DNA from: Mycolicibacterium canariasense
GTDB lineage: Bacteria > Actinomycetota > Actinomycetes > Mycobacteriales > Mycobacteriaceae
Reading direction: 5' to 3'
Length of the DNA: 64,000 nt
NCBI RefSeq assembly: GCF_002101555.1
Contig: NZ_LQOL01000061.1
Coordinates: forward strand, 1 to 64,000
Under the pieces are notes generated by a model, which saw only the letters and a program-made list of their open reading frames with translations, had not been told where the DNA came from and made no database searches. Both the position numbers and the translations under genes were made by a program. Of this stretch, positions 8,737 to 17,537 are shown piece by piece (the first letter of the stretch is position 1; each line of letters starts with the position of its first letter).

Positions 8737-9267
8737 TCACCGACATACTTCCCCGAACGTCTTCGACACGCCTGTCGGGCAGAGAACGGGGGACTGGATC
8801 CGCCCGGGGCAGTCCACCACGGTCGAGGTGTTCACGAATTCGTTGACGGCCTTCTGCAGCGCGGCCGAATCCACCAGCAGCGAATAGGTCGCCGACACCG
8901 GCCCACCCTGATCGGTGTTGGCAGTGCAGGCCACGGTCGCCATCGCACCCGCCAGCCGCACCACCGGCGTGCACGCACCGGCCGGATAACCCGCCGGGAG
9001 CGCACGCATCAAACGGGACGTGGGATCGCCGGGCTGCTCGCTGGTGCCCGACGGCGCCGACGACGATGCAGTGGGCTGGGCGGGCGCTGCCGGCGTCCCG
9101 GAATCACCCGAAGACCGCAGCAGCAGGAAGGCCGCGCCGGCGCCGACCGCGGCCACGGCCGCCACCGCACCGACGATGATGCCGATGTTCGCGCCGCGCC
9201 GCGGGGGCGCCGGGCGCGGAATCACCGGCGGGGGCCCTCCACCATCCCATGACCCGGGCGTACTCAC
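8737..9267 (-). pseudogene. proline-rich single-pass membrane protein, 3' end lost
   Basis: A GTG start at 9267 with AAGGAGG upstream opens a frame with a proline-rich cytoplasmic N-terminus, one hydrophobic segment (about residues 28-50, GIIVGAVAAVAAVGAGAAFLLL), a Ser/Pro/Thr linker and an extracellular domain. From family knowledge, mycobacterial proteins of this type continue after CPGRIQSP with a Trp/Arg-rich stretch and end some 50 residues later. Here the similarity stops at QSP, at the repeat 8788-8796, and 16 unrelated residues follow to a stop. The recombinase cassette or island therefore appears to have cut this gene. The missing end is not seen elsewhere in the window. Confidence 0.6.
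8788..8796. repeat. right 9-bp inverted repeat of recombinase cassette
   Basis: GGGGGACTG, the inverted partner of 2854-2862. It coincides with the point where the truncated membrane protein stops resembling its family, which supports a junction here. Confidence 0.3.
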
Positions 9268-9299
9268 GCAGCAACCTCCTTGGCAGTCACCCCACCAAA

Positions 9300-10241
9300 C
9301 TAAGCGATGGACAGCGCGATGCCGTCCAGGATGTCGTGCTCACTGACGACAAGTTCGTCGATGCCGGCCAGCTCACCGAGGACCGTGGCCAACTCCTCGA
9401 CGATGATCGCGCCGCCGCCGATGACATCGGCCCGACCCTCGTGCATCGGCCCCAGCGCGGCACGTTCGGCCGCGCTCATCCGGATCAGGGTGTCACACAT
9501 CGCTAGCAGATCACCGAAACCGGTGCGGGACAGGTGGATCAGCTTCGGGTCGTACTCCTGCAGGCCGTGCGCGAGCGCCGCCAGCGTGGTGAACGTCCCG
9601 GCCACCCCCACCCAGGTCCTGGCCTGGCTGACCGGAACCGCCCGTAGCGCCTCGTCCAGCCGTTCGCGCACCATGGCGCGCGCTTCCCCGATTTCGGCGG
9701 CGGTGGGCGGATCCGTCTGCAGGAAACGCTCTTTGATGCGCACGCAGCCGATATCCGCCGAGTAGCTGGCGGTCACGCCGGACTCGCCGAGCACCAATTC
9801 GGTGGATCCGCCACCGAGGTCGACCACGACGAAAGGCCCTGCGGCCGGGTCGAGTTCGCCGACCGCCCCACGGAACGACAACTCCGCCTCCTGGGTGCCG
9901 GTGATCACCTCGGCCACGGTGCCCGGCACCACCTGGCCCAGCAGCCAGGCCGTCATCGCGAAGAACTCATCCCGGTTGGCGGCATCGCGGGCGGCCGAGG
10001 TGGCCACCATCCGCACCCGCTGGACACCGTGGGCGCGCATGGTCGCCGTGTAGTCCGACAGCGCGGCTTCGGTGCGGGCCAGGGCGGCCGGGGCGAACTC
10101 GCCGGTCGCGTCGACGCCCTCACCGAGGCGCACGATGCGCATCTCCCGGTGCACATCGCGCAGCCCATCCGGTACGACGTCGGCGATCAGCAACCGGATG
10201 GAGTTGGTACCGCAGTCGATAGCGCCGACTCTCACGTCCAC
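9300..10241 (-). CDS. ppx: exopolyphosphatase Ppx/GppA family
   Basis: A 313-residue Ppx/GppA phosphatase of the ASKHA fold; family members hydrolyse inorganic polyphosphate or pppGpp in the cytoplasm. The N-terminal phosphate loop is IDCGTNSIRLL (about residues 8-18) and the second nucleotide-binding motif is VVDLGGGSTEL (about 145-155). Length fits the short actinobacterial form (Ppx2 type) without the C-terminal HD domain. It starts with GTG at 10241 and overlaps the DUF501 gene by 10 bases, so both are probably translated from one transcript that begins upstream at ftsB or eno. In mycobacteria this position is held by the Rv1026-type gene. Confidence 0.9.
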   Translation of the reverse strand: MDVRVGAIDCGTNSIRLLIADVVPDGLRDVHREMRIVRLGEGVDATGEFAPAALARTEAALSDYTATMRAHGVQRVRMVATSAARDAANRDEFFAMTAWLLGQVVPGTVAEVITGTQEAELSFRGAVGELDPAAGPFVVVDLGGGSTELVLGESGVTASYSADIGCVRIKERFLQTDPPTAAEIGEARAMVRERLDEALRAVPVSQARTWVGVAGTFTTLAALAHGLQEYDPKLIHLSRTGFGDLLAMCDTLIRMSAAERAALGPMHEGRADVIGGGAIIVEELATVLGELAGIDELVVSEHDILDGIALSIA

Positions 10242-10753
10242 ACCTTCGGGTCCAGGATGCCGGCCATGGCGGGTTCGACGGCCAGCAGTGCGAGTGCCTC
10301 GTCACCGAACGGGTTCACGCCGGGGCCTTTGGCCAACGCGTGGGCCATCAGCACATGCAGGCATTTCACTCGGTCCGGCATCCCGCCGCCGGAGAACGTG
10401 GTGCCCAGCGATTCGATGGCGTCACGTTCGGCCAGGTACGACTCGTGCGCACGCCGGTAGCCGGCGGCCAGCTCGGGATCGGCGGCCAACCGTTCGGTCA
10501 TCTCCCGCATCAGCCCCGAGGATTCCAGCCGGCTGGCTGCCGCGGTCAGGGCGGGATGGGTGAGGTAGTACAACGTGGGGAACGGGGTGCCGTCGGGCAG
10601 CCGCGGCGCGGTCTTGACCACGCCGGGTTCCCCGTTCGGGCAGCGATAGGCGATCTCCAGGACGCCACGCGGCTCGCGCCCGAGCTGCTGGGCCACGGCG
10701 TCCAGATCTGCCGACTCAACCACCGGCGGGCGGGGGTCCGGGCGGCGGGGCAT
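10232..10753 (-). CDS. DUF501 protein
   Basis: A 173-residue cytoplasmic protein of the DUF501 family (Rv1025 type). It is conserved between ftsB and ppx across actinobacteria, but its function is unknown. The sequence shows the family core around APRLPDGTPFPTLYYLTHP and a C-terminal CLHVLMAHALAKGPGVNPFGDE segment with conserved Cys, His and Asp residues. It overlaps ftsB by 38 bases and ppx by 10 bases, so strict cotranslation is likely. No membrane segment is seen. Confidence 0.88.
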   Translation of the reverse strand: MPRRPDPRPPVVESADLDAVAQQLGREPRGVLEIAYRCPNGEPGVVKTAPRLPDGTPFPTLYYLTHPALTAAASRLESSGLMREMTERLAADPELAAGYRRAHESYLAERDAIESLGTTFSGGGMPDRVKCLHVLMAHALAKGPGVNPFGDEALALLAVEPAMAGILDPKVWT

Positions 10754-11396
10754 CCGGGCCGGGCGGTGCGCCCGGCGGGGGTGTCATCACCGGTGAAAGA
10801 TCATGTGGCGCATCGGCAATGGTGTGCCACAACGCGGTGTACCAGGGATCGTCGGACTTCACCGGCGCCCCCTCGACCCCGGGCGCGACGGGTTGCGCCG
10901 CCGACGGTGGCAGCTGCACCTGGTACGGGATGTCGCCGGGCATGACGAAACCCAGTCGTTCCCGCGCCTGCGCGGCGATGAACACCGGATCGGCAAGTTT
11001 CACCTTCTGCTGCTCAAGATCTTCGATCTGCGAACGTAATTGGGTCTCGGCGGCTTTGAGCTGATTCATCTCGGCGCGCTGCGCGAAGTAGGTGCGCACC
11101 GGCCCGGCGATGGTGAGCGTCAGCACGCACACCACCACGGCCAGGATCGCCGCCCGCCGGGCGGCCGACCCGAACCGCTGCTCGGACTGGGTGTCCAGCG
11201 ATTCGGCCGCCGCCTTGCGGATCGACTCGGCGACGCTCTCGGCGACCGGTTCGACGGACTCGGCGCCGTCCTGTCCCGGCTCGGCCGGACGCGGCTCGAT
11301 CCGACGCGGAACGGCACGCGACCGGGCGGCACCCGGCTTGCCCGGCCGGGGGGCCGGGCCTCGCCGCCGCTGGTCGGGCCGTTTCGCGTCGGGCAT
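10716..11396 (-). CDS. ftsB: cell-division protein FtsB (DivIC/Rv1024 type)
   Basis: A 226-residue bitopic protein. A basic, Pro-rich cytoplasmic tail of about 80 residues is followed by one membrane helix (AAILAVVVCVLTLTIAGPV, about residues 84-102), an extracellular coiled coil (EMNQLKAAETQLRSQIEDLEQQ) and the DivIC-family GFVMPGDIPYQVQ segment. The C-terminus is a Pro/Gly-rich tail. It should join the FtsQ-FtsL-FtsB divisome complex. The gene lies 10 bp downstream of eno and overlaps DUF501 downstream, giving an eno-ftsB-DUF501-ppx operon. Confidence 0.88.
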   Translation of the reverse strand: MPDAKRPDQRRRGPAPRPGKPGAARSRAVPRRIEPRPAEPGQDGAESVEPVAESVAESIRKAAAESLDTQSEQRFGSAARRAAILAVVVCVLTLTIAGPVRTYFAQRAEMNQLKAAETQLRSQIEDLEQQKVKLADPVFIAAQARERLGFVMPGDIPYQVQLPPSAAQPVAPGVEGAPVKSDDPWYTALWHTIADAPHDLSPVMTPPPGAPPGPDAPPPGPPPAGG

Positions 11397-11406
11397 AGAA
11401 GCGAAG

Positions 11407-12696
11407 TTACTGGCTCACCGGCGAGAACCGCGGGAACGCCAGGTCACCGGCGTACCGCGCGGCATCGCCGAGGGTTTCCTCGATGCGCAGCAACTGGTTG
11501 TACTTGGCCACCCGCTCGCTGCGGGCCGGGGCGCCAGTCTTGATCTGGCCGCTGCCCACCGCGACCGCGAGATCGGCGATGGTGGTGTCCTCGGTCTCCC
11601 CGGAACGGTGGCTCATCATGGTGCGGTAGCCGCTGTTGTGTGCCAGGGCGACGGCGTCCAGCGTCTCGGTCAGGGTGCCGATCTGGTTCACCTTCACCAG
11701 CAGCGCGTTGCCCGCACCCTTCTCGATGCCCTCTTCCAGGCGCTCGGGGTTGGTGACGAACAGGTCGTCACCGACCAGCTGGACACGGTCGCCGATTGCG
11801 GCGGTCAGCGCCACCCAGCCGTCCCAGTCGTCCTCGGACAGCGGATCCTCGATGGACACCAGCGGGTAGGCCTCGAGCAGGCCGGCGTAGAACTCGGCCA
11901 TCTGCTCGGCCGTGCGGGTTTCCTTCTCGAAGGCGTAACCCGTTCCGTCGGTATAGAACTCGGTCGCGGCCACGTCCAGCGCCAGCGCCACATCGGTGCC
12001 CACCTTGAAGCCGGCGGCTTCGATCGCCGAACCGATCAGGTCCAGCGCGGCCCTGGTGCCGGGCAGGTCGGGAGCGAAACCGCCCTCGTCCCCCAGGCCG
12101 GTGGACAGGCCCTGCTTCTTGAGCACGGACTTCAGCGAGTGGTACACCTCGGCACCCCAGCGCAGTGCTTCCTTGAACGACGGCGCGCCGATCGGAGCGA
12201 TCATGAATTCCTGCACGTCCACCCCGGTGTCGGCGTGCGCGCCGCCGTTGATGATGTTCATCATCGGGACGGGCAGCACATGCGCGTTCGGGCCGCCGAT
12301 GTAGCGGAACAGCGGCAGCCCGGCCGCCTCGGCGGCACCCTTGGCGACCGCCAGCGAGACACCCAGGATGGCGTTGGCACCGAGGCGCGACTTGTCCGGC
12401 GTTCCGTCCAGGTCCAGCAGGGCCTGGTCGACCAGGCGCTGGTCATCGGCGCTCAGCCCGATCACGGCCGGGGCGATCTCGTCGAGCACGGCCTCGACCG
12501 CCTTCTCGACGCCCTTGCCGCCGTAGCGGGCGCCGCCGTCGCGCAGCTCGACCGCCTCGTGCTCGCCGGTGGACGCGCCCGAGGGCACCGCGGCGCGGGA
12601 GATGGTGCCATCGATCAGGGCAATCTCGACCTCGACGGTGGGGTTACCGCGCGAATCGAGGATCTCGCGGGCTCCGACCTGTTCGATGATGGGCAC
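11407..12696 (-). CDS. eno: enolase
   Basis: A 429-residue phosphopyruvate hydratase that converts 2-phosphoglycerate to phosphoenolpyruvate. Full length and colinear with the family: the N-terminal IDSRGNPTVEVE motif (read here as ILDSRGNPTVEVE), the substrate loop with SGASTGEHEAVELRDG, metal ligands in ALDVAATEF, SIEDPLSEDDW and LVGDDLFVTNP, and the signature LLVKVNQIGTLTE followed by MMSHRSGETED. It starts with GTG at 12696, preceded by AAGGAGGA. It heads the eno-ftsB-DUF501-ppx operon. Confidence 0.98.
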   Translation of the reverse strand: MPIIEQVGAREILDSRGNPTVEVEIALIDGTISRAAVPSGASTGEHEAVELRDGGARYGGKGVEKAVEAVLDEIAPAVIGLSADDQRLVDQALLDLDGTPDKSRLGANAILGVSLAVAKGAAEAAGLPLFRYIGGPNAHVLPVPMMNIINGGAHADTGVDVQEFMIAPIGAPSFKEALRWGAEVYHSLKSVLKKQGLSTGLGDEGGFAPDLPGTRAALDLIGSAIEAAGFKVGTDVALALDVAATEFYTDGTGYAFEKETRTAEQMAEFYAGLLEAYPLVSIEDPLSEDDWDGWVALTAAIGDRVQLVGDDLFVTNPERLEEGIEKGAGNALLVKVNQIGTLTETLDAVALAHNSGYRTMMSHRSGETEDTTIADLAVAVGSGQIKTGAPARSERVAKYNQLLRIEETLGDAARYAGDLAFPRFSPVSQ

Positions 12697-12775
12697 GGGT
12701 CCTCCTTGTTATGACGGGCGTGACGGGTCATGCGCTCGACCAAGAGCCTAAAGGGTGGGGTCGCCGACGGCGTCT

Positions 12776-13507
12776 TCAGAGTGGGTGCCCGGCGGCGTAC
12801 GCCGTCGCCCAGTCCCGCACCGTGCGGGCGTACTGGTCGGAAAGGTTGTAGGCCCGCAACGCGTCCATCCAGCCACGCGGCTTGGACAGGTCTTTTCCGC
12901 GCCAGCACAGGTATCCCGCCGCCGACAGCGCGGCGTCGTCGATGTTGTCGGGGCTGACCACCCCGTCGTTGTTGGCATCCACCCCGTACAACCGCCATGT
13001 CTCGGGGATGAACTGCATGGGGCCCATGGCGCGGTCCATGGTGGCATCGCCGTCGAGCTTGCCCCCGTCGGTGTCCGGGATCTTCATGTTGCCCATGGTG
13101 CCGTCGAGCTGGACGCCGCGGATCGGTGGCCGCACGTCACCGTTGGGGGCGACGACGGCCCCGCGGTAGGTGCCGTGATGACTCTCGACCATGCCGATCC
13201 CGGCCAGTGTGGTCCACGCCAGATTGCATTTGGGGTTCTCCACCTGCGCGACCCGTGCGGCATAGGCGTACGCCTCCAGGGCGGTCACCGGGATGCCCAG
13301 TGCGGGTGCGCGTTCGGCGGCCCAGGCGTGCAGCGCGTCGGCAGGCCGGCCCTTGGCGTGGGTGTCGACGGATGGCACCGGGTCACCGGCCGGCGGCGGG
13401 ACACCGTCGGGAATCGGGATGCCGGTCTGCCAGGAACAGCTCGAGGCCATCAACAGGGCCGTCGCGCCGATCACCACGACAGCCCGCAGCCAACGCACTG
13501 GCGACAC
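12776..13507 (-). CDS. lpqU: lytic transglycosylase lipoprotein LpqU
   Basis: A 243-residue exported MltB-type (SLT_2) lytic murein transglycosylase, LpqU type. A hydrophobic signal (about residues 6-22) ends in MASSC, a weak lipobox (A at -3), so lipid anchoring is likely but not certain. The catalytic glutamate is probably that of GIGMVESHHG; DRAMGPMQFIPETW, YGVDANNDG and AAGYLCWRG follow in the family order. I chose GTG 13507, five bases after GAGGAG; an in-frame TTG at 13519 would start inside that ribosome binding site. It is transcribed divergently from efeUOB and sits upstream of eno, as in M. tuberculosis. Confidence 0.88.
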   Translation of the reverse strand: MSPVRWLRAVVVIGATALLMASSCSWQTGIPIPDGVPPPAGDPVPSVDTHAKGRPADALHAWAAERAPALGIPVTALEAYAYAARVAQVENPKCNLAWTTLAGIGMVESHHGTYRGAVVAPNGDVRPPIRGVQLDGTMGNMKIPDTDGGKLDGDATMDRAMGPMQFIPETWRLYGVDANNDGVVSPDNIDDAALSAAGYLCWRGKDLSKPRGWMDALRAYNLSDQYARTVRDWATAYAAGHPL

Positions 13508-13638
13508 CGGACTCCTCAAACCGCTCTGCTTGCTGCCATCGTCCCATGCGTCGACTGTGATCCCGCTCAGTCACACCCGGCCGGGTCCCCTGTCGCAGCG
13601 CTCGCCCCGGGCGGACTCCTTGCGCCCGCGGCCCCTGA

Positions 13639-13657
13639 TAAGGTACGCCACACCTAT
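13639..13657. promoter_or_regulatory. IdeR/DtxR-type iron box
   Basis: The 19-mer TAAGGTACGCCACACCTAT agrees at 16 of 19 positions with the mycobacterial iron-box consensus TWAGGTWAGSCTWACCTWA (mismatches at 8, 13 and 19). It ends 47 bp before the efeU start codon, where an iron-responsive repressor would block transcription when iron is plentiful. The comparison was made by eye against the consensus I know. Confidence 0.75.
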
Positions 13658-13704
13658 CTTTGGCAAGGCAAAGCTGGGTAAGCACGGGTAGCGAGGACAA
13701 CACC

Positions 13705-14652
13705 ATGACGGCTCTGGCGGGACATCCGGCCACGCTGCTGGCCACCGCTCCCAATCTGACCTCACAGCTTTTCGGCAGCGGACTCATAGGTCTGCGCGAA
13801 GGGCTGGAAACCAGCATCGTCGTCTCGATTCTGGTGGCGTTCCTGGTCAAGTCCGGCCGCCGCGACGCCCTCAAATGGGTGTGGCTCGGCGTCGCCGGCG
13901 CCATCGCGATGACCATCGGGGTGTTTCTCACCATCCAGTTCAGCGCCTACACGGTGTCCGGGCTGGGCGCCGAGGCCATCGCCGGGGTGGCCTCCCTGGT
14001 CGCCGTCGTCATCGTCACCACGATGGTGCTCTGGATGAAATCGGCGGCCGCGACCATCTCCGGCGAATTGCGCACCGACATGGCCAGGGCCCTGGAAACC
14101 GGCGGATTGGCGGTCACCGCCCTGGCCTTCCTGGCCGTCGGCCGCGAAGGTGTCGAGACCGCGCTGTTCATGGTGGGGTTCGCCGAGGCCGAGACACTGT
14201 GGCCGCTGGTCGGCCTGGTGGCCGGGGTGCTGATCGCCATCGCGATCGCCTACGCGATGTACGCCGGGGCGATCCGCATCAACCTGGCCAGCTTCTTCAA
14301 GTACACGGCCGTGTTCCTCATCCTGGTCGCCGCGGGGATCCTGTCCTACGGGGTCGGTGCGCTGCAGACGGTCGGCTGGTTGCCCGGCCTGGCCAGCAAG
14401 GCCTTCGACATCAGCTCCTGGTTCAACTGGTCGTCCTGGTACGGCCAGGTCATCCAGGGCGTCTTCAACGTCACGCCCACCCCCACCGTGCTGCAGTTCG
14501 GTGCCTGGCTGGTGTATCTGGCCATCGTGCTCGCCGTGTTCCTGCGGCCGACCGGTGCGCCGGCCAAGGGTGCCGACGCACCCCAGCCCGAGGGCCCCTC
14601 GTCCGACGCGGTCCCGGATCCGGAACCGTCCTCCACCGCAGAAAAGCACTGA
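13705..14652 (+). CDS. efeU: ferrous/ferric iron permease EfeU (FTR1 family)
   Basis: A 315-residue polytopic membrane protein of the FTR1/EfeU iron-permease family, with about seven hydrophobic segments. Both REGxE iron-binding motifs are intact: R31-EGLE-35 in the first helix and R147-EGVE-151 in the fourth. It carries iron through the inner membrane, receiving it from EfeO after oxidation by EfeB. I chose ATG 13705, seven bases after GCGAGGA; upstream in-frame starts lack such a site. It begins the efeUOB operon behind an iron box. The C-terminal tail is hydrophilic and Pro/Glu-rich. Confidence 0.93.
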   Translation: MTALAGHPATLLATAPNLTSQLFGSGLIGLREGLETSIVVSILVAFLVKSGRRDALKWVWLGVAGAIAMTIGVFLTIQFSAYTVSGLGAEAIAGVASLVAVVIVTTMVLWMKSAAATISGELRTDMARALETGGLAVTALAFLAVGREGVETALFMVGFAEAETLWPLVGLVAGVLIAIAIAYAMYAGAIRINLASFFKYTAVFLILVAAGILSYGVGALQTVGWLPGLASKAFDISSWFNWSSWYGQVIQGVFNVTPTPTVLQFGAWLVYLAIVLAVFLRPTGAPAKGADAPQPEGPSSDAVPDPEPSSTAEKH

Positions 14653-14664
14653 AAGGTCGCCCAC

Positions 14665-15834
14665 GTGAACAATCGCACCGCTCTGACCGCCGCGATGCTG
14701 GCCGGTCTGACGGGCCTCTTCGTGGCGGGCTGTACCGCCAAGGAGACCGCCAACTCCAGCGATCCGTCCAAGGCCGGCGCCGCCGGCGACGCGACGATCA
14801 CCGTGACAGCCTCCGACGACAAGTGCGAACTGTCCGGCACCGAGGGCAAGACCGGTCCGGTCACGTTCAACATCACCAACAACGGCACCAAGGTCACCGA
14901 GTTCTACGTCTACGGCGAGGGCGAGCGGGTGATGGGCGAGGTGGAGAACATCTCCCCCGGCCTGCAGCGCAAGCTGATCGTGCAACTGGCCGAGCCGGGC
15001 ACCTATCAGACGGCGTGCAAGCCGGGCATGATCGGCGACGGAATCCGGGGTGACTTCAAGGTCTCCGGTGACACCGTCCAGGTCGACACCGAGGGCAAGT
15101 TCAAGGAAGCCGCCGACAGCTACAAACGCTACGTCAACAGTCAGACCGACGCGCTGATCCCGGCCACCCAGCTCTTCGTCGACGCCGTCAAGAAGAAGGA
15201 CGTCAACGCGGCCAAGGCCCAGTTCCCCATCGCCCGCACCTATTACGAGCGCATCGAGCCGGTCGCCGAGTCGTTCCCCGACGACCTGGACCCGCGTATC
15301 GACCTGCGCGAGGCCGACCTGGAGCCGGGCCAGAAGTGGACGGGCTTCCACGCCTTGGAGAAGCAGCTGTGGGTCACCGGGTTGCAGCCCGACGCCGACG
15401 CGCTGGCCGATCAACTGATGGCCGATGTGAAGGAACTGGACGCCGGGGTGAAGGCGCCGGACTGGACCATCGACTCGACCCAGATCGCCGGTGGCGCCCA
15501 GGGCCTGCTCGACGAGGTCGGCGCCAGCAAGATCAGCGGCGAGGAGGACATCTTCAGCCACACCGACCTGTGGGACTTCAACGCCAACGTGCAGGGCAGC
15601 CAGACCGCGGTGGCCTCGGTGCGGCCCATCCTCGACGAGCGCAACCCGGACCTGGGCAAGCGGGTCGACCAGCAGTTCGCCAATGTCGAAGCGCTGCTGG
15701 GCAAGTACCGCAAGGGTGACGGCTTCGTGCTCTACGACACGGTGACCGAGCCGCAGCGTCAGGAACTGTCCCGCGCCATCGACGCGCTGTCCAAAGAGGT
15801 GAGCCAGGTGCAAGGTGTCATCGCACCCCAGTAA
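14665..15834 (+). CDS. efeO: iron-binding lipoprotein EfeO (cupredoxin + M75)
   Basis: A 389-residue exported lipoprotein. The signal ends in the lipobox VAGC with Cys23. A cupredoxin-like domain (about residues 45-130, with a C-x-P-G-M element near CKPGM) is followed by an M75/imelysin domain carrying the HxxE motif H229-ALE-232. EfeO binds periplasmic iron, possibly with copper in the cupredoxin part, and passes it to EfeU. It starts with GTG at 14665, 12 bases after efeU, and overlaps efeB by 20 bases. Confidence 0.93.
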   Translation: MNNRTALTAAMLAGLTGLFVAGCTAKETANSSDPSKAGAAGDATITVTASDDKCELSGTEGKTGPVTFNITNNGTKVTEFYVYGEGERVMGEVENISPGLQRKLIVQLAEPGTYQTACKPGMIGDGIRGDFKVSGDTVQVDTEGKFKEAADSYKRYVNSQTDALIPATQLFVDAVKKKDVNAAKAQFPIARTYYERIEPVAESFPDDLDPRIDLREADLEPGQKWTGFHALEKQLWVTGLQPDADALADQLMADVKELDAGVKAPDWTIDSTQIAGGAQGLLDEVGASKISGEEDIFSHTDLWDFNANVQGSQTAVASVRPILDERNPDLGKRVDQQFANVEALLGKYRKGDGFVLYDTVTEPQRQELSRAIDALSKEVSQVQGVIAPQ

Positions 15835-17122
15835 CCCCGCCGAAGAACCGGCCGAGCGGACCGGGCTGTCGCGGCGCCGACTGTTCGGTGCCGCGGGCGT
15901 GACCGCCGCGGTGGTCGGCGCGGCCGGCGCGGGGGCGCTGGCCGGTCGGGCATCGGCCACCAGCACGCGGACCTGGGAACCGCACGGCGCGGTGGCCTTC
16001 CGCGGCGAACGGCAGGCCGGCATCATCACCGAGGCCCAGGACCGGATGCACTTCTGCACCTTCGACGTCACCACGGACAACCGCGAGGATGTGGTGGCGA
16101 TGCTGCAGGAGTGGACCGCCATGGCCGAGCGGATGACCAAGGGCGAGGACGCCGTCAAGGACGGCGCCGTGGGCCTGAACCCGTACGCACCGCCCGCCGA
16201 TACCGGTGAGGCCCTTGGCCTTCCGCCGTCGCAGCTGACGCTGACGATCGGCTTCGGCCCGACGTTCTTCGTCAAGGACGGCAAGGACCGGTTCGGCATC
16301 GCGGACAAGAAACCGGCCGATCTGAACCCGCTGCCCAAATTCGCCAACGAGAACCTGGACCCGGCCAAGTGCGGCGGCGACATCTGCATCCAGGCGTGCG
16401 CCAACGACCCCCAGGTGGCCGTGCACGCGGTGCGCAACCTGGCCAGGGTCGCGTTCGGCACCGCGGCGGTGCGCTATTCCCAGCTGGGGTTCGGCCGCAC
16501 CTCGTCCACCACGCGGGACCAGTCCACCCCGCGAAACATGTTGGGGTTCAAGGACGGTACCAACAATCTCAAGGCCGAGGACACCGACAAGCTGAACCGC
16601 AACGTCTGGGTCGCCCAGGGTGACGGCCCGGACTGGCACACCGGTGGCACCTATCTGGTGACCCGGCGCATCCGTAACCGGATCGAGGCGTGGGATCGCA
16701 CCACGCTGATGGAGCAGGAGCGGGTGATCGGCCGCACCAAGGGCACCGGCGCACCGCTGGGTTACGACGACGAGTTCGCGCCGTTGGACTTCGACCTGAA
16801 GAACGCCAAGGGCGGTCCGATGATCGACCAGGATGCCCACGTCCGGCTGGTGCATCCCGACCACAACGATGGCATCGAATTGCTGCGCCGCGGTTACAAC
16901 TTCACCGACGGCTCGGACGGCTTCGGACATCTGGACGCGGGCTTGTTCTTCATCGCGTTCACCCGGAACCCGCGGACGCATTTCGTCCCGGTCATCTCCA
17001 AGATGTCGTCCGACGCGCTCAACGAGTACATCTTCACCAACGGCACCGGCGTATTCGCCTGCCCGCCCGGCCTGAAAGACGGTGACAAGTCCGCGTACTG
17101 GGGCTCTGGCATCTTCGCCTGA
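15815..17122 (+). CDS. efeB: Tat-exported DyP-type haem peroxidase EfeB
   Basis: A 435-residue dye-decolourising peroxidase of the EfeB/deferrochelatase group. The N-terminus has a Tat signal with SRRRLFG (residues 19-25) and a hydrophobic stretch to about residue 45. The DyP signature is GFKDGTNN with the distal Asp at 247, and the haem-ligand region lies around VRLVHPDHNDG. In the Efe system it oxidises ferrous iron or releases iron from haem outside the membrane. It starts with GTG at 15815 inside efeO and is the last gene of efeUOB. Confidence 0.93.
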   Translation: MSSHPSNPAEEPAERTGLSRRRLFGAAGVTAAVVGAAGAGALAGRASATSTRTWEPHGAVAFRGERQAGIITEAQDRMHFCTFDVTTDNREDVVAMLQEWTAMAERMTKGEDAVKDGAVGLNPYAPPADTGEALGLPPSQLTLTIGFGPTFFVKDGKDRFGIADKKPADLNPLPKFANENLDPAKCGGDICIQACANDPQVAVHAVRNLARVAFGTAAVRYSQLGFGRTSSTTRDQSTPRNMLGFKDGTNNLKAEDTDKLNRNVWVAQGDGPDWHTGGTYLVTRRIRNRIEAWDRTTLMEQERVIGRTKGTGAPLGYDDEFAPLDFDLKNAKGGPMIDQDAHVRLVHPDHNDGIELLRRGYNFTDGSDGFGHLDAGLFFIAFTRNPRTHFVPVISKMSSDALNEYIFTNGTGVFACPPGLKDGDKSAYWGSGIFA

Positions 17123-17205
17123 GTTTCTCGGGGGTCCGCTCCGGAACTGCTGTGAGTTCGCCTTGCCCGCGTGCAGGGCCGGTCACGGCTGACATACTAA
17201 CATTC

Positions 17206-17221
17206 GTATTACTGTACAAGT
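17206..17221 (+). promoter_or_regulatory. 16-bp site A (GTATTACTGTACAAGT)
   Basis: This sequence recurs in inverted orientation at 19606-19621 with a single difference. It ends seven bases before the first ATG of the small exported-protein gene, so it overlaps the expected promoter. The core ACTGTACAAGT is nearly palindromic around TGTACA. Most likely a shared operator or promoter element; the regulator is unknown. Confidence 0.5.
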
Positions 17222-17227
17222 ATAGGA

Positions 17228-17518
17228 ATGATGGTCATGGACTCTCGACGTTTCCCCCTGGGCCGGGCGCGGGCCAAGCAACTGCGTTTCGTCACGGGCA
17301 TCGGGGCGGTGTTCACCATGCTGGCGGCCGCGGTATCGGTCGACCACGCTTCGGATGCACCACAAGACACCACCTTCAGCCACTCCAGCATCAACACGAT
17401 CGGCATCTCCACTCCCTACACCACGCCGACCACGCCGTCGATGAACATGGGCGCCACCATGGCACCTGAAACTGCACTACCGATCCCGGTCGTCGCCTCC
17501 GCCACCCCGTCGCTCTGA
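17228..17518 (+). CDS. small exported Thr/Ser/Pro-rich protein
   Basis: A protein of about 93-96 residues with a basic N-terminus, one hydrophobic segment (about residues 21-36, FVTGIGAVFTMLAAAV) and a low-complexity Thr/Ser/Pro/Met tail. It looks like a secreted or membrane-anchored peptide; no family is recognised. ATGs lie at 17228, 17231 and 17237. The nearest purine-rich stretch (TAGGA) favours 17237, so the start is uncertain. It is transcribed toward the VWA genes and is preceded by the 16-bp site A, linking it to the same regulator as that block. Confidence 0.5.
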   Translation: MMVMDSRRFPLGRARAKQLRFVTGIGAVFTMLAAAVSVDHASDAPQDTTFSHSSINTIGISTPYTTPTTPSMNMGATMAPETALPIPVVASATPSL

Positions 17519-17537
17519 GGCCGACCGGCGGCGCGCA

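Noticed and set aside
13762..16461. An 899-codon open frame antisense to efeUOB
   Set aside because: Its length follows from codon bias of the real genes on the other strand; repetitive composition, no domains.
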